7,980 bases of DNA, from NCBI GenBank assembly GCA_026706225.1, contig JAPOZE010000119.1, positions 1-7,980 on the forward strand, written 5' to 3'. Below are positions 5,543 to 7,980 of this stretch, piece by piece. A model generated the notes under the pieces. That model was not told where the DNA came from. It searched no databases and saw only the letters and a program-made list of their open reading frames with translations. The position numbers and the translations under genes are program-made. Every line of letters starts with the position of its first letter. Position 1 is the stretch's first letter. This stretch comes from Acidobacteriota bacterium. Lineage in GTDB: Bacteria; Acidobacteriota; Terriglobia; Versatilivoradales; Versatilivoraceae.

Positions 5543-5567
5543 CATCTCAAGAAATAGCCTCTACGCC

Positions 5568-7980
5568 ATGTTATGGGGGCGGACCGTGACTCTCGGAAGG
5601 GCTTTTCTCCCCGGCGCAATTTTGCCGCGAACCCTGGTTGCCACCTGGTTGACAGTCGCCTTGGCGCTGGTCCCGGCAACGGTGCCTGCGCAGCCCCAGG
5701 AAGCCGAAAAAGTCCGCGGCCAGTCCTCCTCCGGATTCACCCTCAAGGTGCCGGTGGAAGTGGTGGTGGTCAATGCCATCGTCACCGACCGGGACGGGAA
5801 GCCCATTACCGATCTGACCGCAGACGATTTCGAAGTCTTCGAAAACAGCAAGAAGCAGACCATCCAGTCGTTTTCCCGGGAAATCCACCAGAGCCCGCAA
5901 AGCTCCCTGACCTGGGGCAGCGCGGTCGGCGCCGAGCAGCCGGCGCCTGAGGCGGCTCCCGAAAAGCCCCGTCTGCTGAGCCTGGTGATCGACGATCTCA
6001 CCTACCCCCCGGTGGGCACCCTCAACCGCACCATCCAGGCCATTCGCGGATTCGTGGAACGCGGATTGAAAGCGGGAAACTACATCTCCATCGTGACGGC
6101 CTCCCGCGGCTATTTCGTCCCCTTCACTCAGGACGGCGAACTGCTGCTGGCCGAGATCGACAGAATCCACAAGAAGCTGGATTTCACGCCGTCCATGAAC
6201 CACCCGGGATGCGTCACCATGACCGATGCTCAAGCCGAGGAAATCGATGTCGTTTCGGCGTCACCGGGCATCCGGTCCTTCGACGTGGCCATGGCCGAAG
6301 CCGAAAACTGCGGTATAGGCGGCTCGGCCAACCGGCTGAACGATGGACAGCGAGCGAGGGTCCGTTCACCCAGCCTTGATCCGACCCAGCAGGCCGTCGA
6401 ATCCTATGTGCGCACCCTGGCGTCCCATCGCCTGTCCTTCACCAAGGCCCGCACCCGGCGCTTGCTGGATGTTCTGCGGGGGCACATCCGTTCTCTGGGA
6501 CCGGTGGAGGCGCACAAATCCATGGTGCTGCTCTCGGCAGGCTTCCTGCACCGGGCGCTTCGCTACGAGCTGGAGCGCCTGGTCGACATGGCCCTGAAGA
6601 CCGGCATCATCTTCAATTCCATCCGGACCACCGGGCTGGAAACCAGCCCCATGTACGACGTCAGCGAAAGCCACAGCACTCTCCGTCTGGACAAGGCCTT
6701 GCTGGTCACGGAGGACCGCAGGCAAAAAGGGATGTCCCTGGAGTACCTGGCCCGGGCGACGGGAGGCACCTACTTCAAGGACAACAACGACCTGGGGGCG
6801 GGTCTGAGACAGGTGGTGGACCGGCAGTTCTCCTACTATGTCCTGAGCTACGCCACCCCTCCCAAGAAACCCGATGGGCGCTATTACAGGCTTCGAGTGA
6901 AAGTCTCGCGGCCCGGAGTCCGGGTCACTCACCGCAAGGGCTTCCATGCCCCCAAGGAGCGCTTGTCCCCGGAGGAACAGAAGAAGAAGGACATGCTGGA
7001 AGCCATGCGGGCGCCCACGGATCTCAGGGAAATCCCGCTGCAGATGTCCTACCACGGCTCCCGCCTGGATGGAGACACCTACCGGTTGGAGATCGTGACT
7101 CGCCTGGGCTTCAAGGATCTCCCCTTTCTGGTGGAAGAGGGCAAGCGGATCAATCGGATCAACCTGGCCGTAGTCGCCTTCGACGCCGAGGAGAAGTATG
7201 TCGGAGGAGACGAAAAGGCCTGGAATTTCGAGCTCGTCGACAGCAGCTACCAGGCTCTGCTGCGATCGGGCCTGACCTCCAAGGTCGTGCTGGAGGTTCC
7301 GGCGGGGCGGTACCAGGTCAAGGTTGCGGCCCGGGAGAACCTCAACGCCGGACTGGGATCTCTCCGTCGAACCGTTGAGGTGCCTTTGCCGTCGGATCGG
7401 GAAATTGCGGGGACGCTGGAAAAGACCACGCTCCGCGGACTGCAGTCATCCGAGCGGCACCAGGATCTGAATCTGGACTTCAAGGCCAACGTCTTCCACC
7501 AGGAGTCCGACCGGGCTCTGGTCCTGATCTCGGCCACGGTCTCCCGCGGATCAGATGGGAAACCGGCAAAAAGCTGGCTGCCGGGGCAAGACCTTCGCCT
7601 GGTGGGGATTGCCTTTTCCGGCGACGGGCAGGCGGAATCGGTTTTCAGCCAGACGCTCCCGCTGGCATACGGAAAGGCGGAATCGGCCGTGCAGGGATTC
7701 CTCAAGCTGAAGCCGGGCAAGTATCGCATCAAGCTGGTGGCTGCAGACCGCCAGGGCAGATTGGCCACCACCGAAGAGGCGCTGTGGATTCCGGCGCTCT
7801 CCCCGGATGCGCTCATGGCCAGCGACCTGATCCTGAGTCAGAACCTGGAGCCCTTTTCTCCGGCGGTGGCCGGAATGCAAGTCCCGGAAGCCCGCTGGCT
7901 GTTTCACCGCGGGTTCCGGGTGAGGCCGGCCATCCCCCACGAACTCGCTCCTTCCCAACCTCTGCCCGTACTCTCCAAAC
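5568..7980 (+). CDS. Secreted VWFA-related (acidobacterial TIGR03436-type) protein, C-terminus cut by window edge
   Basis: The frame is open for 804 codons to the window end. A signal peptide is clear: basic early residues, then LVATWLTVALALVPATVPA with cleavage probably before QPQE. Residues 57-93 match the family's N-terminal domain (VEVVVVNAIVTDRDGKPI, then LTADDFEVFEN). The VWA domain spans about 138-440, with RLLSLVIDDLTYPP where the metal site would be, KSMVLLSAGF (317-326), ATGGTYF around 398, and YYVLSY (423-428). The DGRYYRLRVKV and HRKGFHAP strands follow. About 340 further residues look beta-rich and resemble the long C-terminal part of acidobacterial members. The MIDAS motif DxSxS is degenerate (D143-L-T145-Y-P147). 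VWA domains mediate protein contacts. The role of this family is unknown and it is presumably exported. The start is not certain: ATG at 5505 or 5526 and GTG at 5586 are in frame, and no strong Shine-Dalgarno precedes 5568. The GTG has a G-rich stretch before it. Confidence 0.85.
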   Translation, partial: MLWGRTVTLGRAFLPGAILPRTLVATWLTVALALVPATVPAQPQEAEKVRGQSSSGFTLKVPVEVVVVNAIVTDRDGKPITDLTADDFEVFENSKKQTIQSFSREIHQSPQSSLTWGSAVGAEQPAPEAAPEKPRLLSLVIDDLTYPPVGTLNRTIQAIRGFVERGLKAGNYISIVTASRGYFVPFTQDGELLLAEIDRIHKKLDFTPSMNHPGCVTMTDAQAEEIDVVSASPGIRSFDVAMAEAENCGIGGSANRLNDGQRARVRSPSLDPTQQAVESYVRTLASHRLSFTKARTRRLLDVLRGHIRSLGPVEAHKSMVLLSAGFLHRALRYELERLVDMALKTGIIFNSIRTTGLETSPMYDVSESHSTLRLDKALLVTEDRRQKGMSLEYLARATGGTYFKDNNDLGAGLRQVVDRQFSYYVLSYATPPKKPDGRYYRLRVKVSRPGVRVTHRKGFHAPKERLSPEEQKKKDMLEAMRAPTDLREIPLQMSYHGSRLDGDTYRLEIVTRLGFKDLPFLVEEGKRINRINLAVVAFDAEEKYVGGDEKAWNFELVDSSYQALLRSGLTSKVVLEVPAGRYQVKVAARENLNAGLGSLRRTVEVPLPSDREIAGTLEKTTLRGLQSSERHQDLNLDFKANVFHQESDRALVLISATVSRGSDGKPAKSWLPGQDLRLVGIAFSGDGQAESVFSQTLPLAYGKAESAVQGFLKLKPGKYRIKLVAADRQGRLATTEEALWIPALSPDALMASDLILSQNLEPFSPAVAGMQVPEARWLFHRGFRVRPAIPHELAPSQPLPVLSK

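Larger units (their letters stand above)
5331..5567. other. Intergenic region between RDD and VWFA-related genes
   Basis: This 237-base stretch lies between two co-directional genes. It has a candidate terminator (5435-5476) followed by a candidate promoter (5514-5542), so the downstream gene probably has its own transcript. The frame shared by both genes has no stop codon here after the RDD TAA, but the product would be very Arg/Lys-rich. It is not read as coding. The opposite-strand ORF at 5360-5545 has the same basic, low-information character. Confidence 0.6.

Noticed and set aside
5360..5545. Minus-strand ORF of 61 codons between the RDD and VWFA genes
   Set aside because: Very basic product, no ribosome site, and it overlaps the candidate promoter and terminator of the plus-strand genes.
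5573..5950. Plus-strand ORF of 125 codons at the start of the VWFA gene
   Set aside because: It is out of frame with the clear VWFA frame, which has the signal peptide and domain motifs.
1..7980. CRISPR arrays, tRNA or rRNA genes, insertion sequence ends
   Set aside because: Scanned by eye. No regularly spaced direct repeats, tRNA-like cloverleaf, rRNA segments, transposase motifs or terminal inverted repeats were found.

Overview
The window looks like chromosomal DNA from an Acidobacteriota bacterium or a close relative. The main reason is the gene running off the right edge, which has the layout of the 'VWFA-related Acidobacterial domain' (TIGR03436) family: signal peptide, short beta-rich N-terminal domain, degenerate von Willebrand A domain, then a long beta-rich C-terminal region. 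High GC (roughly 60-65% in sampled lines), PhyH-family dioxygenase-like proteins and a secreted PhoD-like phosphatase fit that reading. Species cannot be told.

Layout, left to right. (1) 1-729, minus: N-terminal half of a major facilitator (MFS) transporter, cut by the window edge. (2) 730-1102: a 373-base divergent intergenic region with a candidate promoter for the transporter and two inverted arrays of a 7-base repeat. (3) 1103-2608, plus: an exported PhoD-like metallophosphatase/phosphodiesterase. (4) 2615-4398, minus: two PhyH-fold genes in tandem with a 4-base ATGA overlap. They converge on the phosphatase gene with only 6 bases between. (5) 4399-4715: a divergent intergenic region with weak promoter candidates and one doubtful 50-residue ORF. 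(6) 4716-5330, plus: a small RDD-family membrane protein of clearly lower GC, with a 14-residue tandem duplication at its N-terminus. (7) 5331-5567: an intergenic region with a candidate terminator followed by a good sigma70-like promoter. (8) 5568-7980, plus: the secreted VWFA-related protein, open at the right edge.

The most interesting part is the PhyH pair. Aligned by eye, the upstream protein keeps two His and the 2-oxoglutarate-binding Arg but has Gly where the facial-triad Asp should be (H125-x-G127, H211, R222). That resembles the Fe/2OG halogenases. The downstream paralogue has lost the first His as well (Thr169), also has Gly at the Asp position, and has Ser at the Arg position, keeping only the distal His. 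It therefore looks like a pseudo-dioxygenase translationally coupled to an active or halogenase-like partner. No substrate can be assigned.

Beyond the PhyH pair, no pathway clearly joins these genes. The phosphatase and the VWFA protein should act outside the cytoplasmic membrane, and the MFS and RDD proteins in it. The region reads as several short independent transcription units.
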